From Halosegnis rubeus (GTDB lineage Archaea; Halobacteriota; Halobacteria; Halobacteriales; Haloarculaceae), in assembly GCF_009184545.1 (NCBI RefSeq), contig NZ_QJOW01000007.1:1-64000 (forward strand): a stretch of 64,000 bases of DNA, read 5' to 3'. Numbering within the stretch: the stretch's first letter is position 1; every line of letters starts with the position of its first letter. The position numbers and the translations under genes are program-made. Shown one piece after another: positions 61,601 to 64,000 of the stretch. The notes beneath the pieces are model-generated. The model was given only the letters and a program-made list of their open reading frames with translations, was not told the DNA's origin and did no database searches.

Positions 61601-64000
61601 ACCTGACCGTCGCGAACGCCTCGGTCGCCGGAAACGACGACGTCGGCGTGGCAGTCGGAACAAGCGCCGGCACGGTCCGGAACGTCATCGCTTCGGGAAC
61701 GGTCAGCGGGAACGATCGGATCGGTGGCCTCGTTGGTAACGTCGACACCGACGGTGTCGTCACCGACGCGACCGCGGCGGCGACTGCGAACGGAAGCCAA
61801 GCCATCGGCGGACTGGTCGGGAAGAGCAGCGGATCAGTGAACAACGCCAGTGCGAGTGGGACCGTCACCGCGAGCGCGGCGTACGCTGGCGGGCTCATCG
61901 GGCGTCACGCGACTACGACTCCGGTGGCTGACGTAAGCGCGTCCGGATCTGTTAACGGGACGAACTACGCTGGCGGGCTCGTCGGGTTCACGACCGGCGA
62001 TGTGGCTCGGGCGTACGCCAGCGGTCTGGTCGAAGGCGGCAACAATGTCGGCGGACTCGTTGGCTCCGGTGGCACACTCGCGGACGCCTACTGGGACAAG
62101 GGTGCGACTAACCAGACGGATGCCACCGGAAGCGGCACACCGGCTGGAGCCACCGGCTATGGGTCTGTTGGAGACACCACGCCGGCACCGAGAATGCGGG
62201 GGCAAGCGGCGACCGAGTTCATGTCCGGGCTGGACTACGCGACCACGTGGAACACTACGCGGGGCTATCCCGTCTTGCAGGCCCAGCCAGTCGGAACCGA
62301 ACAACCGCCTCGAACGATTCAGACGGTTGCGGCGGCCAACGTGAGCGCGGTTCAATCCGAGCAAGTCCCGATCTCGGTCACCGTGACGACGGCCAGCGCC
62401 GAGACCGCCGAGGGACTCATCGTAGGCGTTCGAGACACAGACGGCCTCGGCGAACTCGATACCGCAACAGCCGTGACCGGCGCGAACGGCATCGCGACGT
62501 TCACCGTCACCAAATCGAACGCTGGAACATTCACACCGACGTTTGACGTGGCTGGGTACCCCTCGGTCGTGGCAAACACGACGCTCACCGTAGAAACCGG
62601 CGTAGTGCGAACCTTCACCCGCGAGGACGGTGAAAAACTGACGGCGGCCGCCCCCGGCAACGGCACCGCCGACAGTCCGTACTTGATCGACTCACTCGCG
62701 GATCTTCAGGCAATCGACAACAGCACCAAAGCGCGTGAAGACCACTACCGGCTGGTAGCCGACATCGACGCATCTGTGACGAACAACACCTCGTGGAACG
62801 GTGGTAGCGGCTTCGAGCCGATTGGCGGTGCCACCGGGACGTTCACCGGCACGCTTGACGGCAATGGCTACGCGATCTCAGGCCTGTCGGTCAACCGGAG
62901 TGACGCGAGCACGGCCGGGCTCGTCGGCGAACTCGGCACGGACGGTGTGGTGACGAATCTGACCCTGCAAAACAGCTCGGTCACCGGGAGCGACAACGTC
63001 GGATCGGTGGTCGGGACGAGTGCCGGCAGCGTTCAAAACACGACCGCCTCCGGAACAGTCAACGGAAACGGCCGAGTCGGCGGACTCGTCGGAAATGTCA
63101 CGCCGGCTGGCGCTATCACCGATTCTTCGGCGGCGGTGACTACCTCCGGGACACAACGCGTTGGCGGGCTGGCGGGAGAGAGCAGCGGCAGGGTTACCAA
63201 CGCTACCGCCAGCGGGGCGGTCACCGCAGCCGACGGATACGCTGGTGGCCTCGTCGGAGCCCTCAACGCTCAGTCGAACGAATCCATCACGAACGTCTCC
63301 GCGATAGGGACCGTCTCCGCGGGCGGGCAGTACGTGGGTGGTCTGATCGGAGCGGCCAACGCAAGCACTGATAATCATCTCACGATGTCTAACGCACGAG
63401 CCACCGGGGACGTCGACACCACGTTCAGTGGCGCCGAGGCGTACGTGGGTGGGCTCGTCGGCTCGCTCGTCGACGGCCGAGCCCTCACCGACGTGTCTGC
63501 GGCCGGCAACGTCACGAGTGCGAGCGGCAACAATGTCGGCGGACTAGCCGGCCGGGTGCGCCTCCAGAACGCTGCCAGTGTCGTGACCAACGCCTCGGCG
63601 ACCGGCGATGTCACCACCACCGGGTCGAGGGTCGGCGGGCTGATCGGCTCCCAAGAGAATGGGAGGACGGTCACCGCTTCCGCACGAGGAAACGTTTCAA
63701 CGGACGGTGACTCCGTGGGAGGGCTCGTTGGCAACGCGGCCATCAGTCAAATCAGCGACTCGTACGCCCGCGGAGACGTGACTACCTCGGGAACGGATGT
63801 CGGTGGCGTCGTTGGCACGCTAACTGGTAACGTCACACGCGCGTACGCCACCGGGAAGATTGAGGCAAGCGGTACCGCTGGTGGACTCGTTGGCTCCGGC
63901 GGACAGCTCTCTGAGGCCTACTGGGACAAAGGAGCGACCACACAGACCTCGGCAATCGGGAGCGGGGTCGACACCTCCGAGACGGTGCGCGGCTACGGGT
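43663..64000 (+). CDS. Giant exported surface protein (lectin-like and GLUG repeats), 3' end outside window
   Basis: One frame stays open from ATG 43663 to the window edge: at least 6,779 codons with no stop (I read each codon row). TAA directly precedes the ATG. Residues 1-28 are a signal peptide (AALFSALILISVTIIPAVGFGA). Residues about 40-155 are a CSPG/cadherin-like domain (FTQADIDDGSLYYSHDGSE). Three beta-sandwich plus C-type-lectin-like units end at about 424, 701 and 987 (WIGASD, EGxWTWxTG). About 1007-1111 is Ig-like; about 1113-1383 resembles H-type lectin, twice; about 1395-1493 is Ig-like. Seven GLUG blocks follow from about residue 1500. N-x-S/T sequons are dense, and the only cysteines I noticed are two near residue 3720. 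Halomucin-class adhesin or capsule-like protein by analogy; the C-terminal anchor is not visible. Confidence 0.9.
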   Translation, partial: MKAYAALFSALILISVTIIPAVGFGAASNQPALDSNVQITIEEDSKINQITNTSLDSSDPDGDSITYNVSVGVLNGTLFVDGSGSGSVNELLDGGEAVETGLFTQADIDDGSLYYSHDGSESANDSFEFDVTDGNGSSSGPHTFSINVTAVDDPPTLTTSSAGTNYTASAGGFVVDENLTVTDPDGGTIDGATVAIGSGFDADVDTLVVNSTAVSDAGLTSNYDTSRGVLTLEGTVSAAEMQTVLRTVTYTYSGETTASARDLDVSFALGTDTGGNVEYLPETGHFYEYVSTDETFRGAEQAAANRSYLGLSGYLTTVTSAQEDTTVTDLSGPAWIGASDRVEEGNWTWITGPEKGTQFWQGADDGSVKNGLYAGWDSSQPQADRGDEDGVVINAYATPWHDEFIDQGTSYGYVVEYGGLSGDPSVTAERTVTVDTDAPTVTTSSSGTDYTFTDGGFVVDDQLTVTDPDGEAINGATVAIGSGFDASVDRLAVNSTAVSDAGLTSSYDTSRGVLTLDGTASAGEMQAVLRTVTYTYSGKATASARGLDVSFALGTGGNIVFDPTTDHYYEHVSQGKNFDNAKTAAASNTHLGQAGYLATITSEREDETIFNLTPNRVWIGASDEATEGNWTWVTGSENGTQFWSGDGSGTVVNGGYDGWGEYGNGPEPQGGTYAVAHNQNQIGWFDSGDGTNEYIVEYGGLNGSSSTTAQRTLTVDTEAPTLTTSSGSVSNTTASGSHLVDDKLTVTDPDGGTIDTATVSIDQGFDPNSDKLSLNTTVAANRGITSTYDDTTGVLNVSANSSATVTADDFQAVLRTVTYNFTGTSATNESERTVPIRFALDANQKQVTAYDGHYYEFVSDSVSWKTAKRDAENRSHLGLQGYLATLTSQEEDDEIQSKFTDRAWIGASDEDTEGDWTWVTGPENGTLFWKGASSGSEQNGEYAGWTDNNPSNHNGNEHYAEINWKGGWNDHKLESDNAQGYLVEYGGLTTDSAITAQRNVTVDTGAPNVTNVTIRRTSGGGVVTTNDTIEVSATVTDASPIRSVTASASAFDAGTVHLSDDGPNSSAADDVYSATFTVGPDPIERTQSVTVRATDDAGNGGTPPGDLVYDSITVNPEGTTDFRTVTLPRSFENPVVIAKPLESTSPGKAGSNVPNDLRGTPRVRNVQSTSFEIRVEEWSVQDDETHPPANVSYIVAEAGTTTLDGGTKVSAGTIELNENDGFQPITFEESLNNPVAFANVQTANDMDSVSTRDKSVDSNGFSSKIEGDQGDQDSGTEPNPHGTETLGYIAIEQGDSALGETGFTAGTRGNVDENLASINFGGSYPAGFVAAMQTNSGGEESYLRYDGRTDTGVEVRIEEDPVDNSDGHISNTVGYLAWNESTQVTGTRSNGLSVDTSAPRIDDLSASRTTGNPPVSTGDKFRVTATVTDAGAVSTVEADVAALDADPGTITLDAVGTDTYEGTFEVGGNPDPTRAVAVTVTDSLGNNASATTIAGSQASWDHTVNGTVQTGTFAGNGSTVDPYIIDSLVDLQAINKNATTRGYNYQLGSDLDASATRSWNVPSEHGEGFAPIGGLFGIDSGAAFSGSLDGGGHTISNLSIDQSATTKNELGFVGTLESGGVVRNLALTNVSVVGDRHIGAVVGESAGTVQNVTVSGTVEGRQEIGGVVGTVTSGGTVNNVSASVTVTASGQYVGGLIGDHQSSTPVTDVNASGAVTGTSYTGGLVGRARTGVINASASGDVTSTSGGYAGGLVGYLNAYDDEVVRAVKATGNVSAGSAHVGGLVGYVDQNSGSDEVTMSDAHATGDVNTTNSGSNAYVGGLVGRFHESRDLTDVSATGDVTSATGSYVGGLVGRLRMENGNQVVSNVSATGNVTTTGDRIGGLIGSHEDGQTISNATATGDVSTAGDYVGGLVGNTRASITNASASGEVTTDGQEVGGLVGYLEAHSDEVVKAVKATGNVSAGSSNVGGLIGYVDQSSDSDEVTMSDAHATGDVSTTYDAGGNAQVGGLVGRFHESRDLTNVSATGDVTSATGNYVGGLIGRLQMENGNQIVSNAFATGAVTSTGDRVGGLMGDSNGIITDSYAHGAVSTTGQRVGGLVGSHQDGPIRNVTATGDVSTTGRKVGGLVGYTQTSVTNASASGEVTTDGQEVGGLVGELDAHSDEEVRTVTATGNVSTGSYYVGGLIGFIDQSGTNAQYHEVTMSDAHATGDVSTTYDAGGNAFVGGLVGDFRDSRDLTTVSATGDVTSTTGSYVGGLVGRLRLDNVNQIVNNASATGNVTTSGTYVGGLIGSHEGGQTISNVRATGDVSTAGDYVGGLVGRTRASITNATASGEVTTNGQRVGGLVGYLDAYSDEEVRTVTATGNVSAGGQYVGGLIGYVDRSGTNAQYHEVAMSDAHATGNVTTTYAGASNAYVGGLVGRFRDSKHVSDVSATGDVTSESGNEVGGLIGRLRQDSTAYDLRNASATGDVTTTGQKVGGLIGYHTGGSVETSYARGNVSTDGDHVGGLIGQSTNLVADSYARGDVTSSGDEVGGLVGRHGDEATRVYASGRVEGGSTVGGLVGNNNGALSDAYWDRGATNQTTATGSGPSEGATGYGTVGDSRALKMQGRAPTTFMKSLNYTSPWKLTSTYPVFQRESNTTGPSISPIGSMEASDTTALQTEQTTIDVTATVDGNPADAGYVIRVDNADGLTELADAGAVTDANGTATFTFAESAIGTFTPGFSAAGESTVSTTATVEVEPGTVRTYTRDDGTELTATYPGNGTDTGPYLLDSLADLQAININATTRGEQYRLAEDIDTSATNNASWNSGSGFEPIAGESGTFDGTLDGDGHTISNLSVNRSDTSTAGLIGTLDSNGVIRNLTLQDASITGNDDLGVIAGTSDGTIQNLTIENASVTGNNDLGVAVGINNGRVENVTASGTISGNDRIGGLVGTIEASGTVTGATTTATASGSQSIGGLVGESSGAVNNASASGTVTATGQYAGGLIGDHQSSTPVTDVNASGAVTGTSYTGGLIGRGQADVINASANGDVTSTSGDRVGGLIGNHNPNQAATIRNVSASGNVSGSGNRVGGLVGTSESGNQITVSNVHATGDVATTNTGTYAYAGGLFGRLRHATDVTDVSATGDVNASSTPGNGRRVGGLAGELHHDSANYILTNASANGDVDATGEKVGGLIGYHDKGRTINNVTATGDVSTVGKKVGGLLGETDASVIRESSASGDVTSTSGDRVGGLIGNHNPNQAATIRNVSASGNVSTSGQKVGGLVGSSDTNDQITVSNAHATGDVNATETGTNSYVGGLFGRLRHAVDVTNVSATGDVSAQDNSYGRQVGGLFGELHHDSANYILTNASANGDVDATGQRVGGLIGYHQNGEVVRDATATGDVSGGAGYAGGLIGDHTNGETIENVSAIGDVASDGDYTGGLFGRVSASVSNSSASGTVTSTSGGYVGGLVGQYNPSQAATIANVSASGDVSTSGNRVGGLVGQAFSGSNKPITVSDAHASGAVNATDAGNTAYAGGLVGEFQNAGNLTDVSATGDVSAQASADGRDVGGLVGSLQHNSGSYVVANASATGNVNATGQRVGGLIGNLKGGRSVEASYAKGDVSTSGDTAGGLIGQSVEVPITDSYARGDVNSSGNNVGGLVGYTTADITNASASGDVTSTSGRHVGGLIGQWKLNADDGRFGSSSSALAGHQMVNATASGNVSADNKYIGGLVGQVSSGSDCAREFVDFGIACRSGTQVRGYAPISDAHATGDVNTTYDGDGNGDAHVGGLIGGMEGARQLTNLSASGEVTSASGDRVGGLIGNVNHADGNYGITNASATGNVSTTGQNVGGLIGRYFGGGSVETSYARGNVSTSGNYVGGLIGSTSEPITDSYARGDVNSSGDAVGGLVGSTTGDVTRTYASGRVKGGGSSVGGIVGSNGGTLSDAYWDKGATNQTTATGSGPSEGATGYGTVGDTRALEMQGRAPTTFMKSLNYTSPWKPTSTYPIFQRESETAGSLLATVDTVEATGTTGVQTQQLTVEVNATINGSRVGPGYFINVSDPNGLAELEGQTALTDRNGTATFMFAEPTTGTFEPTFVAVSDSSVTATTTVVVNEGTARTYIREDGTELTAVYTGNGTADNPYLIDSLADLQAIDNSSAARTDAYRLAADIDASATNDASWNGGDGFESIGSVSGETFDGTLDGDGHTISNLSVNQRDTSTAGLVGKLSSGGTIQNLTIQNASVTGSDELGVIAGTSDGTIQNLTVANASVNGNNDLGVAVGTNDGTVQNVSGSGTVSGNDRIGGLVGTVNSGGVVTEATATAAANGSQSVGGLVGQSSGTVNNASASGTVTATGQYAGGLIGYHQSLTSVTDVNASGSVTGTSNTGGLIGWGEANVINASAGGDVNGTSGDDVGGLVGYWNVRESGQRITNVTASGNVSADGQQVGGLVGFVDKDESGTAYSSKISNAHATGDVSATGRRVGGLVGLFEESQDLSNVSAAGDVTGGSLQVGGLVGVLNHADGAYVVRNASATGNVTATGRRVGGLIGDIVRGGVKNSYARGDVSTTGDNVGGLIGRSNDGGPIEDSYARGDVTSSGDTVGGLVGSTNTDVTQVYASGRVKGGSSVGGLVGSGGTLADAYWDKGATNQTDATGSGTPAGATGFGIVGDNTRALKMQGRAPTQFMAALDYTSPWKLTSTYPIFQRESNTSGSLVAPVDTIEATGTTAVQTQRITVGVNATINGSRVGPGYLINVSDPSDIAELEGQTALTDQNGTATFTFAEPNVGTFKPEFEAVSEPSVTVTATVEVKDGAARTYTREDGTELTAVYRGNGTTDSPYEVDSLADLQAIDNSTAAHGDHYALITNIDASSTSESSWNGGSGFESIAADTNEAFTGTLDGNGHTISNLSVDRSGANRAGLVGNLGSDGSIQNLTIQNASITGNNGAGAAVGTSAGTVENVTTSGTVNGNDRVGGLIGETIADGVITGSTASVNTSGNQAIGGLVGQSSGAVNNASASGEVTATSKYAGGLIGDHQSTTPVTDVNASGTVSGTGSVGGLIGRTNISLRNATASGDVNGTTAENKGQIGGLIGELRVDQPTTISDTTATGAVSADNKYVGGLIGNAVGGDTAPINISGARARGTVTQTDSTIGSVRAGGLVGRLRYGGNVTNVSATGDVTSEGGNRVGGLFGELNHKSASSTVANASATGDVDATTGSNVGGLIGAYIDGGTIKTSYARGNVSTSGDNVGGLVGEANGNIKRVYATGRVEGDGTDIGGLVGISTGQLSEAYWDKGATAQTDATGSGTPATVTGYGLVGDTTPAPRMQGRAATEFMSGLDYTTTWNTTRGYPVLQAQTTGTKQLPRTVDRVEATNASGVQSEQFSIAVTVTTTGTSTAEGLIVGVRDAAGLTSLDNATAVTNETGTATFTITESSPDTYSPTFSVVGNSTATTNATITVDNGAVRTYTREDNTELTAVYRGNGTPDSPYLIDTLADLQSINIDSTTRGEHYQLAADINASATNESSWNGGRGFEPITDFTGSLAGDRHVISNLSIDRGDEPNVGLFGDTDPASSITNVTLANPAVTGQMGTGPLVGTHGGSISRTVVIGGMATTGASGEAHLGGLAGVLVAGSEITQSQTSAIVDANGQNEAGGLVGDMDSDARVEQVSATGGVKNGGSEIGGLAGDANDGSEIVGAFAAGNVSGTSNVGGLLGRQDGGAVTVELAYWDEQSTGQSSSAGDTETALSTAKMQGRAATEFMTGLDYATTWNTTRGYPVLQAQPVGTEQPPRTVDTVTAVNVSAVQSEQVSIPVTVTTAGTETGEGFVIGVRDHDKLGELDGATAVTAENGTATFSFAESVNDSYNLTFVVSGDPSATANATILIKQGTVRTYTREDDTDLTAVYAGAGTPESPYLIDSLADLQAIDNSSAARNDHYRLDANIDASATNDSSWNGGSGFEPIASASGETFDGSIDGDGHTVSGLSVDRTDANAVGLVGELGTTGVMSNLTVANASVAGNDDVGVAVGTSAGTVRNVIASGTVSGNDRIGGLVGNVDTDGVVTDATAAATANGSQAIGGLVGKSSGSVNNASASGTVTASAAYAGGLIGRHATTTPVADVSASGSVNGTNYAGGLVGFTTGDVARAYASGLVEGGNNVGGLVGSGGTLADAYWDKGATNQTDATGSGTPAGATGYGSVGDTTPAPRMRGQAATEFMSGLDYATTWNTTRGYPVLQAQPVGTEQPPRTIQTVAAANVSAVQSEQVPISVTVTTASAETAEGLIVGVRDTDGLGELDTATAVTGANGIATFTVTKSNAGTFTPTFDVAGYPSVVANTTLTVETGVVRTFTREDGEKLTAAAPGNGTADSPYLIDSLADLQAIDNSTKAREDHYRLVADIDASVTNNTSWNGGSGFEPIGGATGTFTGTLDGNGYAISGLSVNRSDASTAGLVGELGTDGVVTNLTLQNSSVTGSDNVGSVVGTSAGSVQNTTASGTVNGNGRVGGLVGNVTPAGAITDSSAAVTTSGTQRVGGLAGESSGRVTNATASGAVTAADGYAGGLVGALNAQSNESITNVSAIGTVSAGGQYVGGLIGAANASTDNHLTMSNARATGDVDTTFSGAEAYVGGLVGSLVDGRALTDVSAAGNVTSASGNNVGGLAGRVRLQNAASVVTNASATGDVTTTGSRVGGLIGSQENGRTVTASARGNVSTDGDSVGGLVGNAAISQISDSYARGDVTTSGTDVGGVVGTLTGNVTRAYATGKIEASGTAGGLVGSGGQLSEAYWDKGATTQTSAIGSGVDTSETVRGYG
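44128..46623 (+). repeat. Triplicated beta-sandwich + C-type-lectin-like unit
   Basis: Three units of about 830-860 bp within the giant gene (44128-44934, 44980-45765, 45826-46623). Each starts with LTVTDPDGG-type sequence and a VLRTVTYTYSG strand, then the lectin-like part: HxYEYVS, LGxxGYLxTxTSxxED, WIGASDxxxEGxWTWxTG, FW, and VEYGG. Only unit 3 keeps NNPSNHNGNEHYAEI and WND, the pattern used for Ca2+/sugar contact in classic C-type lectins; units 1 and 2 have WHD and WFD. None has the disulfide cysteines. Units 1 and 2 are most alike. Confidence 0.75.
47002..47810 (+). repeat. Tandem H-lectin-like modules in the giant gene
   Basis: Two related segments (about 47002-47300 and 47320-47810). 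The first reads FENPVVIAKPLE ... RVRNVQSTSFEIRVEEW ... VSYIVAEAGT; the second has LNNPVAFANVQT ... YLRYDGRTDTGVEVRIEED ... VGYLAW. The order F-NPVV, arginine strand, xxxFEIRVEEW and a final YIV strand recalls H-type lectin/sugar-binding sandwiches seen in other giant adhesins. The assignment is by pattern only. Confidence 0.45.
48178..51579 (+). repeat. GLUG block A (about 30 motifs)
   Basis: It opens with a SLVDLQAIN / FSGSLDGGGHTISNLSID module and closes with DAYWDRGATNQT ... MQGRAPTTFMKSLNYTSPWK. Between are about 31 GLUG units of 25-40 residues, mostly of the form NxSATGDVTxxxxYVGGLVG. A higher-order unit of about 560-650 bp recurs with starts near 48,940, 49,498, 50,143 and 50,716 (SDEEVRTVTATGNVS-like). 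The fold is probably a right-handed beta-helix, one rung or so per unit. Confidence 0.85.
51589..55635 (+). repeat. Ig-like domain plus GLUG block B (about 32 motifs)
   Basis: The Ig-like leader (about 51589-51909) resembles those of blocks C-G. The opening is TRDDGTELTATYPGNGTDTGPY, DSLADLQAIN, then FDGTLDGDGHTISNLSVN. The closing cap is almost identical at DNA level to that of block A (51,370-51,600 against 55,430-55,650). It contains a tandem duplication of about 570 bp (52,744 and 53,314 starts) and the pair of cysteines near 54,823 and 54,853. Confidence 0.85.
55651..57720 (+). repeat. Ig-like domain plus GLUG block C (about 12 motifs)
   Basis: Same plan as block B but much shorter. The cap region 57474-57586 is identical over 113 bp to 62046-62158 in block F. 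Confidence 0.85.
57733..59660 (+). repeat. Ig-like domain plus GLUG block D (about 11 motifs)
   Basis: The Ig-like leader is very close to that of block C (both read GYxINVSDPxxIAELEGQTALTD-like sequence). The closing cap changes type here to TPAPRMQGRAATEFMSGLDYTTTWNTTRGYPVLQ, shared with blocks E and F. Confidence 0.85.
59689..60930 (+). repeat. Ig-like domain plus GLUG block E (about 4 motifs, divergent)
   Basis: The shortest and most diverged block. GLUG units include LGGLAG, AGGLVG, IGGLAG and VGGLLG. The cap is YWDEQSTGQSSS instead of YWDKGAT, then the common MQGRAATEFM element. DNA 60866-60944 is identical to 62225-62303 in block F. Confidence 0.82.
60955..62290 (+). repeat. Ig-like domain plus GLUG block F (about 5 motifs)
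   Basis: The leader is TVTAVNVSAVQSEQVSIPVTVTTAG, close to blocks E and G. The 3' half is a mosaic: one segment is identical to block C (62046-62158) and the next to block E (62225-62303). Confidence 0.82.
62317..64000 (+). repeat. Ig-like domain plus GLUG block G (about 10 motifs, runs off the window)
   Basis: Same plan. The window ends inside its closing cap (AYWDKGATTQTSAIGSG ... GYG), so the gene carries on with at least the rest of this cap and an unseen C-terminus. Confidence 0.82.

Noticed and set aside
43852-63743. Dozens of minus-strand and alternative-frame ORFs of 60-540 codons across the giant gene
   Set aside because: They are opposite-strand or shifted readings of the repeats. 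Their apparent similarity to each other (TSPPTxxPxxVTSPLA-type strings) only mirrors the GLUG units.
48178-64000. CRISPR array as an explanation for the regular repeats
   Set aside because: The period is about 80-100 bp, the copies are diverged at third positions and the frame is open throughout, so this is a protein repeat.

Overview
This is a haloarchaeal (class Halobacteria) chromosomal window. The signs are: high GC with strongly acidic proteins; leaderless genes with TATA-like boxes about 25-30 bp upstream; a phosphomevalonate decarboxylase (archaeal mevalonate pathway); an HTH_10/Bat-type response regulator; haloarchaeal Tat-lipoprotein signal remnants; and dense N-glycosylation sequons in a giant exported protein. 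The genus cannot be fixed from sequence alone. I found no rRNA, tRNA, CRISPR array or insertion sequence.

Positions 1-35,000 are ordinary, gene-dense, GC-rich chromosome. Left part: a cysteine-synthase-like PLP enzyme, a DUF1508 protein, a GNAT acetyltransferase, a shortened histidine-kinase relative, a small thioredoxin-reductase-like protein, a HTH regulator divergent from a universal stress protein, a polytopic membrane protein, an exported beta-propeller protein, a CNNM/CBS protein, two SDR enzymes, a dual-specificity phosphatase, an FAH-family enzyme, two SdpI/DUF1648 membrane proteins, a frameshifted ATP-grasp gene and a GMC oxidoreductase. Middle part: methylmalonate-semialdehyde dehydrogenase, Fe-type alcohol dehydrogenase, the overlapping run hisC - adenylate kinase - CDP-alcohol phosphatidyltransferase, phosphomevalonate decarboxylase, an NDH-2-like flavoprotein, the overlapping run thiE-thiM-SDR, a divergent ThDP enzyme, an Lrp regulator with a small membrane protein, an amino-acid permease fused to Usp domains, and a PAS histidine kinase.

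From about 34,200 to 43,660 the character changes. A siderophore-type substrate-binding lipoprotein gene is broken by a frameshift and a nonsense codon. An unrecognised ORF then runs out of frame into it, followed by an AT-richer stretch with a 1,490-residue multi-PAS histidine kinase and an overlapping 902-residue receiver-PAS-GAF-BAT-HTH_10 regulator.

The most striking content is the last third. A single reading frame opens at ATG 43,663 and stays open without a stop to the window end at 64,000, giving at least 6,779 codons of one exported giant protein whose C-terminus lies outside the window. It starts with a signal peptide and a CSPG/cadherin-like domain. Three tandem units of beta-sandwich plus C-type-lectin-like domain follow, then Ig-like and H-lectin-like modules. 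After that come seven blocks of GLUG repeats (about 105 GGLxG motifs by hand count), each block with a conserved opening and a conserved closing cap, and blocks B-G each led by an Ig-like domain. It reads as a halomucin-class cell-surface adhesin. Its repeats are similar enough at DNA level to imply recent recombination, and the large sensor/regulator pair just upstream is a plausible controller.
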